Shown: positions 1 to 8,735 of the stretch, piece after piece
How positions within the stretch are numbered: position 1 is the stretch's first letter
Layout of the letters: every line of letters begins with the position of its first letter
Assembly (NCBI GenBank): GCA_022410635.1
Contig: JAJVDF010001186.1
Span: 1 to 64,000, forward strand
Origin: Tretioscincus oriximinensis
Taxonomy: Eukaryota > Chordata > Lepidosauria > Squamata > Gymnophthalmidae
Reading direction: 5' to 3'
DNA length: 64,000 nt
The notes under the pieces: model-generated
Database searches by the model: none
What the model saw: only the letters and a program-made list of their open reading frames with translations
What the model was told of the DNA's origin: nothing
Program-made: the position numbers and the translations under genes

Positions 1-197
1 AACAACTATAGGATGGATCTCTTGATCCTGCCTCCAGGATGGAGCAACAGGCAGGACTCCTGAAATACCATTTGCAGGGAGTGGAGAACAGGGGATGATT
101 TTGCCTTCTTCTAGTTCAGAATGCCCAGGTGCAATTGGTGGGCTAGCATGTGAGACAGAAGGCTGGACTAGATGGCTTCTGGACATATTTCAGTCCT
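1..197 (+). mobile_element. CR1 LINE 3' end (3' UTR only)
   Basis: This is the 3' untranslated tail of a CR1 retrotransposon, entering from outside the window. The opening bases fit the last codons and stop that other copies here show as GINGY plus stop. The CR1 tail motifs follow in order: GGATGGAGCAACAGGCAGGA, a CCATTTGCAGGGAGT block, and a GGTGGGC block ending in GGACTAGATGG. The terminal octamer repeats are eroded, so this is an older copy. It has no coding capacity. Confidence 0.85.
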
Positions 198-769
198 ATT
201 TTTGTCCAAATTATTATTATAAGACAGATTTTTGGTTCATGGTATTTTAGGTATGATCAACACACAGAAATTATATAAGAATACAATACAATACTCATTT
301 TGAACTTTGCAATATAAACTACCGTTCACTGTCCTTTGGGAATATTTAATTTTAGATGTTATTAAATACCTGTGAAAGTTGAAAATAGATTTCCAACTGT
401 GTTACTTTGTTAATGTTGAAAATAGATTTGTAATTGCCTTAATTTTTTAATTATTTTAAAAAAGGTGCAATTTCAACCTTCAAAACTTCTTTTGGTTCCC
501 TTGAAAAAGCTACTGTAGGACTTTAGAATTAATTTTCTCAAGTGTCTGTTTTTTTTAAGTTAAAGCCATAAAGTTTGGCTGAACTGAGTGGATGAGAAAT
601 ATGTCCCTTTACACATAGATTTACTAATCTGGTTTAAGAAGTTCACAAGTCCACATTGATTGCATGGAGTCAGCGCTGATCCAGATCAGATTCAGCCAAC
701 ATCCATACTAATGCTGCTTAATCCAAATTAAATGGTGGAACACAAGCGTGTAAACCAGACCTGTGTGAA
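198..769. other. AT-rich unassigned sequence
   Basis: About 570 bases of AT-rich sequence with no ORF, no splice-flanked exon signal and no repeat family recognised here. A short near-duplicate (GTTGAAAATAGATTT at about 377 and 414) is the only internal structure seen. It probably belongs to the ephrin-B intron or to decayed repeats. Confidence 0.4.
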
Positions 770-1250
770 CATTAACATTTTCTCTATTCACCTGGAACTG
801 ATGCATGACTTTATACACTTCAATCAGGTCACCTCAGCAGGCACGGATAGCTCAGTTGCTTAGGAATTCGTCTCTCGTCCGGGAGATGGGGTTTCTAAGC
901 CCTGTGTTGGGAGTGGGGAGGGCTGAGCCCCTTCCACTAGCCTGTAGCTCTAGCCAACCCAGCTATTCGAAAGCATGAATTGCAAGAAATTGCAACTGAC
1001 TGCAAGTAGATACATGGGAACCACCATAGCCTGGTGGGGAAGGTAGAATGGAAGCCTTTGGGCAAAATATATCCTTGTAAGCCGCTTTGAGTACCTTTGA
1101 AAGGTGAGAAAAGCGGGGTATAAGAACCGAGTTCTTCTTCTTCTTCTTCAACACTGTTTCCAAGCTGAAGAGGCCAAGACATTGCAAGCTGACTTCATAA
1201 AGGTGGTTCTCCAGCCCTTTTGGTCATTCTTTGTGGCCTTATTCTGCACC
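770..1250 (-). mobile_element. Older CR1 ORF2 fragment, split by a SINE
   Basis: Minus-strand CR1 ORF2 C-terminal sequence is present in two pieces, 770-838 and 1149-1250. They are collinear with the intact copy at 22-23 kb: the left piece matches the IMHG/YKIMH region and the right piece the [10 protein letters not shown] region. The break between them is occupied by a plus-strand SINE-A. The CR1 was therefore in place before the SINE inserted. Confidence 0.8.
836..1149 (+). mobile_element. SINE-A, near full length, inserted in CR1
   Basis: A short interspersed element of about 310 bp. The head carries a tRNA-like A-box (TAGCTCAGTTGCTTAGG). The body includes the family motifs CAGCTATTCGAAAGCA and AAGAAATTGCAA. 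The 3' part reads GTAAGCCGCTTTGAG then GAGAAAAGCGGGGTATAAGA and ends in (TTC)n. Six copies of this family occur in the window; this is among the most complete. Its class is inferred from the tRNA-like head; mobilisation would depend on a LINE with a matching 3' end. Confidence 0.75.
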
Positions 1251-1261
1251 TTTCCTTTATG

Positions 1262-1393
1262 TTTGTAGACACTTCAGATGCGTCTGAAGAAGTAGACGTG
1301 TCTACGAAAGCTTCTGCCACCCACTTTTCTCAAGTTGGTCTCAAAGTGCTGCTAGCTCCTTTCTACTAGACTAACACGGCTATTTCTCTGAAA
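1262..1393 (+). mobile_element. REP-K foldback fragment
   Basis: This copy carries the centre of the family palindrome (CTTCAGATGCGTCTGAAG), then GTCTACGAAAGCTTCTGCC, a GTCTCAAAGTGCTGCTAGC block, and the right end CTAACACGGCTATTTCTCTG. A related repeat is widespread in turtles, crocodilians and squamates. The foldback shape suggests a non-autonomous DNA transposon, but I could not assign a superfamily. Confidence 0.65.
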
Positions 1394-1472
1394 TTGACTT
1401 TCTTTTATGTTTACTCTTTCATCATAATCCCCATGAAACCTTTGCCTAGGAAGACCAAATAGAATATGTTAT

Positions 1473-1872
1473 TAGGCTGACCAGATGACCCCTTTGGGGG
1501 AAGGTGAAAACCCGGTTTTGCGGGGCCTCCTGTTTTTTCCTGAGGGGAAAAAAAAATAAAAAAGATTTTTTTTGGAAAAAAAATCTTTTTTTGAAAAAAA
1601 AAAATCTTCAGCAAAGAACGTGAGGCACTCAAAAACTGGGTTTCTACCCACCCCCAAGTAGGCTGACCAGATGACCCCTTTTGGGGTGGGTGGGTTGAAA
1701 ACCCAGTTTGGGGATTCCTCCCAGTTTTTTCTGAGGAAACTTTTTTCAAAAAAATATTTTTTTTTGAATTTGTTTTGTTTTTGATTTTTTTTCCCCCCCC
1801 TCGGAAAAAAACAGGAGGGACACCAAAAATGGGTTTTCAACCCCCCCGAAAAGGGGTCATCTGGTCAGCCTA
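1473..1872. mobile_element. MITE-A tandem dimer with TIRs
   Basis: Two left ends (1473 and 1659, both TAGGCTGACCAGATGACCCC) are followed by a single right end (GGGGTCATCTGGTCAGCCTA, ending 1872). Arms of the second unit match over about 25 bp. Inside each unit lies a second inversion: CCTCC-GTTTTTT against AAAAAACAGGAGG, with long A/T runs at the centre. The first unit has lost its right terminus where the second begins. Flanking TA dinucleotides fit a TA or TWA target duplication. No transposase is encoded. Confidence 0.8.
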
Positions 1873-2835
1873 TTGTTTTATAGGTCTGAAATTGTAAGAA
1901 ATTTCTGGAGGTTGAAGGGGGTTAGAGAGAATGAACCAGTTTGCCAATAATATTCCCAAAATAGCAGCCGCTCACATCCTGGACATTTCTAAGATTCGTC
2001 ACCCAGCAAAAATAACGCCAGTACTTGCCGGTGTGGTTCCTTTGCCTCTTTGCCACACCCTTCCGCAACACCNCTGCTAAAACTCAGAAGAAACGGTGAG
2101 CTAAACCCCAATATGAGCCCTCGACTTATACAAACCGTGCAGATCGAATGCCAGCCTCAAAACGCGGGAGAGAAAGTAGCAAGGGGAGTAAGGGATAATA
2201 ATAATAATGCAAAAATAACTTCCTCACTTCAGAAACGGCTGTTTTTACCTCCTATGCAAATTATGCAAATTTAATCAATTGATTAACCACCAAAAAACCT
2301 CATATAATTAAGGTTCCTCCAGTTGGGTGGCAGCCACCCTCAGAAGCGTCCTGACATTTGCAGGCGGTTAGCGCACTATTTAGATGAAAGAGAAATGGTA
2401 AAAATACTATTAGAAGTTTGATTAAAGTTCAATCAAACAACGGGGCGGAAAAAACACAAACAGATATCGGGAACTGGAGCCCCACAGTATTTTTACAAGT
2501 TGCGGGGTTTTTCTTCTTCTTCCATGCTCTCGCCGTTCTTTGCATCTGTCTTTAATTTCGTCTTTCCAAAACCCAGCAGACTTGTGGGGTTGGCTGCTGC
2601 TGCGCACGCCCGTCCTTGTGCAAGCAAACCGTCCCTGAAAAAGCCGACAAAAGAATTCCATCCCCGTATTCAAACCTGTTGACATCTGACCCGAAAGCTG
2701 CCTGTCCCCCGTCCCCTGGGACAGATCAGCTGCCAAGGGTGATAATAGCCCTGGAGAAGAAAGGCTAAAGTTGGGGCCTTCGGGGTTAGCGTAGGGTGGA
2801 GGACAACAGAATGCAATGGCGACCTCTGTTTCTCC
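1873..2835. other. Unique sequence, candidate regulatory DNA
   Basis: About 960 bases without recognised repeats. ORFs here (for example minus 2422-2736) have no family features and I do not call them genes. The notable content is the site cluster at 2254-2286, listed separately. Single-copy sequence inside such a repeat-rich stretch is where conserved non-coding elements would be sought. Confidence 0.4.
2254..2286. promoter_or_regulatory. Tandem octamers plus 16-bp homeodomain-type palindrome
   Basis: Two exact POU octamers (ATGCAAAT) lie at 2254-2261 and 2263-2270, 9 bp apart. They are followed immediately by a perfect 16-bp palindrome TTAATCAATTGATTAA at 2271-2286. The palindrome contains ATTA/TAAT cores like those bound by homeodomain dimers. 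The arrangement resembles a compact POU/homeodomain enhancer core. Function is inferred from motif matches only. Confidence 0.4.
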
Positions 2836-3045
2836 CTGGATTCAGGAGGGAGGTTCAGGGTCTGGAGGTGAGAAAAGGTAACAGCCCTTTGGAAGACAGT
2901 TCTCTAAAGGCACAGAGGTCTTTTGTACACTATTCACTTCGGGAGATATCTTGGCGCTAGTGGAATGAGCCCGTTGTGTTACGGTAATGCAACAGGCTGT
3001 AGCCTCTGTTTGCTCTTGGCTCCACCCATCCACTTCCTCTCTTGC

Positions 3046-3192
3046 CCCCTCCCATCCCCCTTCACTTGCTGCTTCTTTGTCTCATTCCTTCTTTCTTTCC
3101 ATTTTCCTTTATTTATTTTTTCTTCATGTTCCTTGCATTTCATCCATTCCTTCTTTTGTTCTTCCTTTCCTTCCTTCCTTTCCCTCTCTGTA
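3046..3192. repeat. Pyrimidine-rich low-complexity tract
   Basis: A degenerate C/T-rich run (TTCC, TTTC, CCTT units) directly abuts a CR1 fragment. ORFs through it are serine/phenylalanine-rich artefacts of composition. Confidence 0.75.
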
Positions 3193-3533
3193 CTGGTCCC
3201 AGTACTGAACCCTGGGTATTCCACTCCTCACATCTTTCCCCCCAGAGAATTGTCCATTTTTTATTTCACTTTGTTTTCTGTCTTTTAGGCCACTTTCCAA
3301 ACCAGGATTCTGCCAAAATTCCGAGCCCTATCATTGGGTCTCTAGAGGCTGCCAAAGTTCTGAGAACCGAGATTTGTTTTCCATTCCTAATTATCCCTAA
3401 CATTGAATTTGCTTTTTTTGTTGCTGCTGCACACTGGGACAACACCTTCACTGAACTGTCCACCAGCACCCCAGATCCTTTTCCTGCTCTGTCACAGAAA
3501 TCCTGGTACCCACCAGTTGGTAGGAATAAATAG
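3193..3533 (-). mobile_element. Two rearranged older CR1 ORF2 fragments
   Basis: Both pieces are minus strand. The piece at 3193-3327 covers the region around the GVPQGSVLGP motif and the preceding NWLKDRK segment. The piece at 3365-3533 covers KDLGVLVDSS through AATKKANSMLGIIR, which is more C-terminal. In an unbroken minus-strand element the more C-terminal piece would lie at lower coordinates, so the order is inverted. They are either separate insertions or an internally rearranged copy. Both are pseudogenised. Confidence 0.8.
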
Positions 3534-3702
3534 GGAGGCAGCAAGAGCTTTCGTAGACCAATCAACTTCTTCAGATGCATCTAAGGATTAGGCTTGTCTA
3601 TGAAAGCTCCTGCTGCCTCCCTATTACTTGTCAATCTAAGGTGCAACGAGACTCCCTTGGTAGCTATTGTGGACCCAACATAACACGGCTACTTCTCTGA
3701 AA
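3533..3702 (+). mobile_element. REP-K, near complete with both palindrome arms
   Basis: This is the best copy for seeing the REP-K structure. The left arm at 3533-3558 (GGGAGGCAGCAAGAGCTTTC) pairs with the right arm at about 3595-3621. The centre CTTCTTCAGATGCATCT lies between them. The unpaired right part continues through CTAAGGTGCAACGAGACTCCC to ACACGGCTACTTCTCTGAAA. No coding potential. Confidence 0.7.
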
Positions 3703-4984
3703 TTTGGGACTTTCAGGTATAGAGTAGCAAGTAAGAGCAACGGTTGATTCTGAGCTCAGCCGTTGTGCCGTCCTGCCTCTGCAGGGGTGCTGGGTACCAG
3801 GACACATGCNGCCTTATCGCTATGCAGCCTGGCTGTATCTGCTATCCTTTTCCTTTTATGGCGCCTCTGGCTGAGGTTCCCAGGCGGTCTGCCCTCAAGA
3901 TAGGGGCCTGCATAGCTGAGGAATTCCTGTGGATGTTTTTGAGTTGATTTCCCAAGGAATGCAAATCTAACAGCTCCGAGGGAATCCTATTATCCACACA
4001 TTTTCGGCATTGATACCAAGGCAGAGGGGCCAGAAAGGACGCAGGCACGGAAGGCCGAGCAGACATTTTGTAGGAAAAGGATCCCATCGTCACCACGAAG
4101 CCAACCAGAGTTTTGATGCCTTATTTCTTGAATAGTCCTCAAGCCCGCAAATGTGAGTGTGGTTACCTTGATGGGTGGTCTAGGCAGGCGGCTCTCCAGC
4201 GGCTGCGGCAGGCAGGCACGGGGACCTGTTGTCGATGCCAGTGCTGGGAGATTTCTGGCGAGAAATCTCGCCCTGGGAGCCTGAAAATCTCTGGCTTTGG
4301 GGGTTCCCCTCGTGCTCGGAAATTTTGAGGGGTCACTTCTGGTGCTGGGATGGAAGTGACGCCATGCCGTGAGCAATCACTGAGAGTGACATCTTTTGTG
4401 ATGTCACTTCTGGCCCCGACTCTGGTAACCAGAAAAATCTTGGTAAAAATCTGGGTATGAGGGACAAGCGTTCCTTGTATACCTGCCTCATTCAGCTGGG
4501 AGTTTCTTGCAAAACATATCAGATTTTCACACGCCTCCCAGCACTGGTGGCTCAGAATATCCAAGGAAGGCAGTTTTGTGCTTATTGGCCAATGGGCAGG
4601 TTGGAGTGGGTGGTCGTGAACACGCTGAAAAAGGCGGGTTTAGCAGCAATTGGCCAATCATTTGTGTTCAAGGGGATGGACCCTGATTGTGTTCAGTCAC
4701 CTGGCTTAGGAGGCTGATCGCTATGACTTTTTCCATTAAGGTACAGATACAACTCAGAATAAGGACCGGCCATCCACATGGTGGCACGTTTGGGGCTTCC
4801 ATACATGAGAAAGAGCCTCAAGATGGATCTTTTTCATCCTTTTCTTGTGCCAATATTATGTGTCTGCCACACCATTTGACCGCACTCACGCCACATTAGT
4901 GTAAGGAAACTTTAAAAAAAGGTATATTGCGCACAGACATGGGATGCAGAAATTCTGAGTAATTGTCTTATAGAGAGGCCAGAA
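3703..4984. other. Mostly unassigned sequence with R5 and FB-1 pieces
   Basis: No gene is recognised. About 4325-4415 contains the R5 motif pair (GGAAGTGACG, then GTGACATC...GATGTCACTTCTGG). About 4754-4790 is a decayed FB-1 half (CAGAATAAGGACCGGCCATC). ORFs across 3740-4720 on both strands overlap one another and show no domain signature. Confidence 0.4.
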
Positions 4985-5175
4985 TTCAAGGCCTCATGTG
5001 TCTGCCGTGGAGGGGAGTGAACGCCCTTTACTGGCTTCAGCTTCAGCCAACCTAGCTATTCGACAGCAATAAATTGTAAGGAGATTAATCGGTACCAATG
5101 TGGTGGGGGAAAATAGATGTAAGTCACTCTAGATCCCTTCAGGTGAGAAGGGTGGGGATAAAAACAGATTCTTCT
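4985..5175 (+). mobile_element. SINE-A 3' part
   Basis: This copy retains the family body (CAACCTAGCTATTCGA, AATTGTAAGGAG) and the tail AGGTGAGAAGGGTGGGGATA followed by TTC repeats. The tRNA-like head is not recognisable. The (TTC)n tail runs directly into the long pyrimidine tract that follows. Confidence 0.7.
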
Positions 5176-5442
5176 TCTTCCTCCTTCTCCTGCTCCCTAT
5201 TTTTCCGCCTCTTCTTCTTCCTGTTCCTCCTTTTCTTCTTCTTTTTCCTCCTCCTTTTCTTTCTCTTCTCCTCTTCTTTTACCTCCTTCCTATTCCTCTT
5301 CTTTTTCTTCGACTTCCTCCTCTTCCTTTTCCTCCTCCACTCTTCTTCTACCTTCTCCTCTTCTTCTTCATCTTCTTCCTACTTTTTCTTCCTCTTCCTC
5401 TTCATTCTCTTCCTCTGCCTCCTCTTCCTCTTTTCTAAAAGA
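5168..5442. repeat. CTT/TCC pyrimidine tract grown from a SINE tail
   Basis: About 270 bases of nearly pure pyrimidine (CTT, TCC and TTCC units) begin exactly at the (TTC)n tail of a SINE-A. This suggests microsatellite expansion of the retroposon tail. Such mirror-rich tracts can form triplex DNA. The long plus-strand ORF through it (5098-5451) is compositional. Confidence 0.85.
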
Positions 5443-5719
5443 CCAGGGTAAGTCGGTTTTCGTGGCATTTTTCTCCAGTGTTTTGCAATGTACTGCATCA
5501 GTGCATATGTATGGTTGCTGAAAAGCGCACCCATGCACATGCAAGTAAGTGCAACCCATGCAGATCCAAAAGGTGCTACTCACACACATCCGGACATTTT
5601 GCACGGGAGAAATCCCCCCAGAAACATAGTACCAGGCATTGGTGAAAGCAACACTGACTGGCGCTCCTCACCTCACTGCATTCGGTCATGTGGACAGCGA
5701 AACAATAATCACGTATTCC
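5443..5719. other. Unassigned sequence
   Basis: No gene or known repeat is recognised. A weak TGCA-rich stretch (about 5480-5560) carries repeated ATGCA/GCATG words. Confidence 0.35.
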
Positions 5720-8046
5720 ATTTATTATTTATTTATTTATTTTTAGTACTTTTATCCCGCCCTTCACCCTAAGGTCGCAGGGCGGCTTACAACATTAAAA
5801 TAGCATGACAATTAAAAACAGTGACCCCCAAACCCTCCCCACCCATTCACACACACACACCCCCAGGCGTGAGCCCGGCCGGGAGGTCCACTAACTATCA
5901 AATGCTCGGGTGAAGAGGTAGGTCTTCACCAGACGACGGAATGTTAACAAAGATGTCGCCTGGCGAGCCTCAAGAGGGAGGCTATTCCATAATTGGGGGG
6001 CTACCACTGAGAAGGCTCTTTTGCGTGCCCCAGTTGTTCTCCATGAAGAGGGCACCACAAGCCTATTCTCCCCAGCGGACCTGAGGCAGCGGGTTGGCCT
6101 GTACAGGAGTAGACGGTCCCTTAGGTACGCAGGTCCCAAGCCGTTTAGGGCTTTATATGTCAAAACAAGCACTTTGAATTGGGCTCGGAAGTGAATTGGA
6201 AGCCAGTGCAGTTGTTTCAGGATCGGGGTAATATGGGCCCGACCCGGGGTCCCGGTCAACAACCGGGCCGCCATATTTTGCACCAGCTCCAGCCTCCGGA
6301 CCGTCTTCAAAGGCAGCCCCACGTAGAGAGCGTTACAGTAGTCCAATCTGGAGGTTACAAGAGCGTGGATAACTGTTGCCAGGTTCTCCGCATCCAGGTA
6401 GGCCCTGAGCTGGCGGACCAACCGGAGGTTGTAGTGGGCACTCCTGCTCACCGCTGCCACCTGGCACTCCAGGGACAGCGGCGTATCCAGGAATACCCCC
6501 AAATCACGCACTTTGCTATTAATGGGCAGGGCGACCCCATCAAGCATTGGGAGTCGCCTAACCTCCTGGACACGGTTTCCCCGGACAAACAGCACCTCCG
6601 CCTTATCTGGATTCAGCTTTAGCTTATTGGCCCACATCCAGCCCATTGCTGCCTCCAGGCAGCGGTCCAGCACCTCCACGGCTTCTCCCGATTCAGATGG
6701 AACGGAGATATAGAGCTGGGTATCATCAGCATACTGATGACACCCAACTCCATACCCCCTGATGATCTCTCCCAGCGGCTTCATATAGATGTTAAAGAGC
6801 ATGGGGGCTAAAACNGACCCCTGAGGAACCCCACAAGTGAGCTCCCAAGGTGCCGAACAGCAATCACCCAATGCCACTCTCTGCATCCTCCCCGAGAGGT
6901 AGGAGGAGAACCACCGCAAAACAGTGTCTCTCACTCCCACCTCCCGGAGACGCCGCAGAAGGATACCGTGGTCAATGGTATCGAAAGCCGCTGAGAGGTC
7001 AAGGAGAACCAGCAAGGACGCATTGCCCCGATCTCTCTCCCCAAGCAGATCATCCATCAGGGCGACCAGAGCCGTTTCAGTACCGAACCCCGGCCTGAAA
7101 CCAGACTGACACGGGTCAAGATAATCGGTTTCATCCAAGTATGCCTGCAGCTGGCCCGCCACCACCTTCTCTAGAACCTTGCCCAAAAAGGGGATATTCG
7201 CCACCGGGCGATAGTTGTCCAGTACCTCCGGATCCAGGGAGGCCCGCTTCAGGAGGGGACGCACCACCGCCTCTTTCAAAGCAGGCGGAACCTCGCCCTC
7301 CCGAAGGGACGCATTGATCACCTCCTGGACCCAGAGGCCTAATCCCCCTCTGCTGGACTTGACCAGCCAGGAAGGGCAAGGATCCAGAGGGGAGGAAGTG
7401 GGACGGACCCCCGCAAGCAACTTGTCCACTTCCTCAAGCCGCAATAACCGAAACTGGTCCAGGATAACATGATAAGACGGTGCTCTCGACGTCTCCATTG
7501 GACTACTCCTAAAACTGGAGTCCAGCTCCTGACGTATCCGAGCGACTTTATCCTTAAAGTGACCAGCTAATTTGTCACAGAGAGCATCCGAGGCTGGGAG
7601 TGATGACCCTGGCTGGTCCGTTGTGGCCAGCCTCCTCACCATCCGGAATAGCTCCGCTGGACGGTCACTAGAGGACACAATGCTGGCGGAGATATATAGT
7701 TTCTTCTCCGCCGTCACCGCCACCTGGTAGGCACGATGATGTGCTCGTACCCGTGCTCGGTCGGACTCATCTCGGGACTTCCTCCACTTGCTCTCCAGCC
7801 GTCGTCCCTCTTGCTTCATCGCTCGCAGCTCCCTGGTATACCAAAGAGCCCAGCGCGCTCTGCAAGAGTTCTGAGGGCACTTAGGTGCGATCACATCGAT
7901 AGCCCTAGCCATCTCCCGATTCCAATGGGAGACCTGGGCCCCAACATGAGCGCCAGCCATGCCAGCCGGAAAATCCCCCAGAGCTCTCAAGAATCCATCA
8001 GATTCCATTAATCTCCGAGGGCAGACCATCCTAATCGGTCCCTCGC
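5720..8046 (-). mobile_element. L2-clade LINE, 5' truncated, recent
   Basis: A minus-strand L2 retrotransposon whose 3' end lies at the low-coordinate side. The tail (AATAAATAAATAAATAATAA) is preceded by the L2-type stem CGCCCTGCGACCTTAGGG and GGGCGGGATAAAAG. The coding region begins after where the endonuclease domain would end, so the copy is 5' truncated, as is usual for target-primed insertion. I did not find a clear target-site duplication. The reverse-transcriptase region has no stop, which marks a young insertion. Confidence 0.9.
5891..8029 (-). CDS. L2 ORF2 reverse transcriptase (endonuclease-less remnant)
   Basis: A 712-codon open frame encoding the L2 reverse transcriptase and C-terminal region. 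A charged linker (about residues 55-110) precedes the RT. RT motifs appear in order: DNYRPVAN (271-278), QSGFRPGFGTETAL (308-321), LDLSAAFDTIDH (343-354), GVPQG with one ambiguous residue (400-409), and the catalytic YADDTQLY (433-440). The C-terminus carries LWNSLPLEAR (about 680-689) and FRRLVKTYLF, typical of L2. The N-terminal endonuclease is missing, so it cannot mobilise itself by the normal route. The first Met is only the first ATG of a truncated frame. The enzyme would copy LINE RNA at the target site, and L2-tailed SINEs could in principle use related full-length copies. Confidence 0.9.
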   Translation of the reverse strand: MVCPRRLMESDGFLRALGDFPAGMAGAHVGAQVSHWNREMARAIDVIAPKCPQNSCRARWALWYTRELRAMKQEGRRLESKWRKSRDESDRARVRAHHRAYQVAVTAEKKLYISASIVSSSDRPAELFRMVRRLATTDQPGSSLPASDALCDKLAGHFKDKVARIRQELDSSFRSSPMETSRAPSYHVILDQFRLLRLEEVDKLLAGVRPTSSPLDPCPSWLVKSSRGGLGLWVQEVINASLREGEVPPALKEAVVRPLLKRASLDPEVLDNYRPVANIPFLGKVLEKVVAGQLQAYLDETDYLDPCQSGFRPGFGTETALVALMDDLLGERDRGNASLLVLLDLSAAFDTIDHGILLRRLREVGVRDTVLRWFSSYLSGRMQRVALGDCCSAPWELTCGVPQGXVLAPMLFNIYMKPLGEIIRGYGVGCHQYADDTQLYISVPSESGEAVEVLDRCLEAAMGWMWANKLKLNPDKAEVLFVRGNRVQEVRRLPMLDGVALPINSKVRDLGVFLDTPLSLECQVAAVSRSAHYNLRLVRQLRAYLDAENLATVIHALVTSRLDYCNALYVGLPLKTVRRLELVQNMAARLLTGTPGRAHITPILKQLHWLPIHFRAQFKVLVLTYKALNGLGPAYLRDRLLLYRPTRCLRSAGENRLVVPSSWRTTGARKRAFSVVAPQLWNSLPLEARQATSLLTFRRLVKTYLFTRAFDS

Positions 8047-8067
8047 CCGATTATTGGGGTGTGTGTG

Positions 8068-8245
8068 TTTCCCATGATGCTTTGGGATCCTCGGAAATGA
8101 TCTTAACAGTTCTAAGCACTTTGGGGTTGTATTTCCCAGGATGATTTGGGGGTCTAACAAAGGATCTTAGCAGTTTAAAGCACTTTAGGGCTACATTTCC
8201 CATGATGCTTTGAGACCCTGGCCTAGGTTCTTAGCGGTTTGATGT
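8068..8245. repeat. 64-bp minisatellite, about 2.8 units, with TTCCCATGATGC cores
   Basis: Units start at 8068, 8132 and 8196, an exact 64-bp spacing. Each starts TTTCCCA(T/G)GATG(C/A)TTTG and carries ATCTTA(A/G)CAG and AAGCACTTT. The core with its upstream TACA resembles the ZNF143/SBS consensus (ACTACAATTCCCA...TGC). It lies directly outside the 5' truncation point of the L2 element. Confidence 0.8.
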
Positions 8246-8735
8246 GTCAAGCACTTTTCCAAAGCAAACCTTCTCTCACACTTTAACTTATTTATTTTCC
8301 CTCTTCTGAGGCAGGTAGTCAAATATTGACCCCCTCAAGCTAGCAAAATGTATTAACCGCTTTTCTTAAGAAACACACGCACATGTGACGACGCATAATA
8401 AAAAGAAAGAAAGAGAGAGGAATGTGATTTAAAGGCAGGGGACATAAAAACGAGAGTACTGTACATTAAGGAAGAAAAGAAAAACAGNTTTTAGTAAAGA
8501 ATACCTGTTCTGCTTTTTTCAGAATGCCTTGGAAGAAACCATTAATAAAGTACCATGTTCGACTGGATCGCTGTTCTCCCCAAAACCAACCAACGTGCCT
8601 CGACTTTGCTGTTCTTAATCACAAAATGGAGATCAGGCAGAATTAACCTGGCGGTGTGCTCTGACCGGCCTTTGAGCACCTAAGGACATCAGAAGGGGGA
8701 ATTCCTGCTTCCGTGGGAATGGAAGGACTTGGGAA
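8246..8735. other. Unassigned sequence
   Basis: No gene or recognised repeat apart from a short AAAGAAAG/GAGA run near 8400-8420. Confidence 0.35.

Noticed and set aside
5098..5451. 117-codon Ser/Phe/Leu-rich ORF resembling membrane segments
   Set aside because: It is the translation of a CTT/TCC microsatellite.
6179..6622. 147-codon plus-strand ORF
   Set aside because: Shadow of the L2 reverse-transcriptase frame on the opposite strand; same for the plus ORFs at 6850-7472 and 7736-8144.
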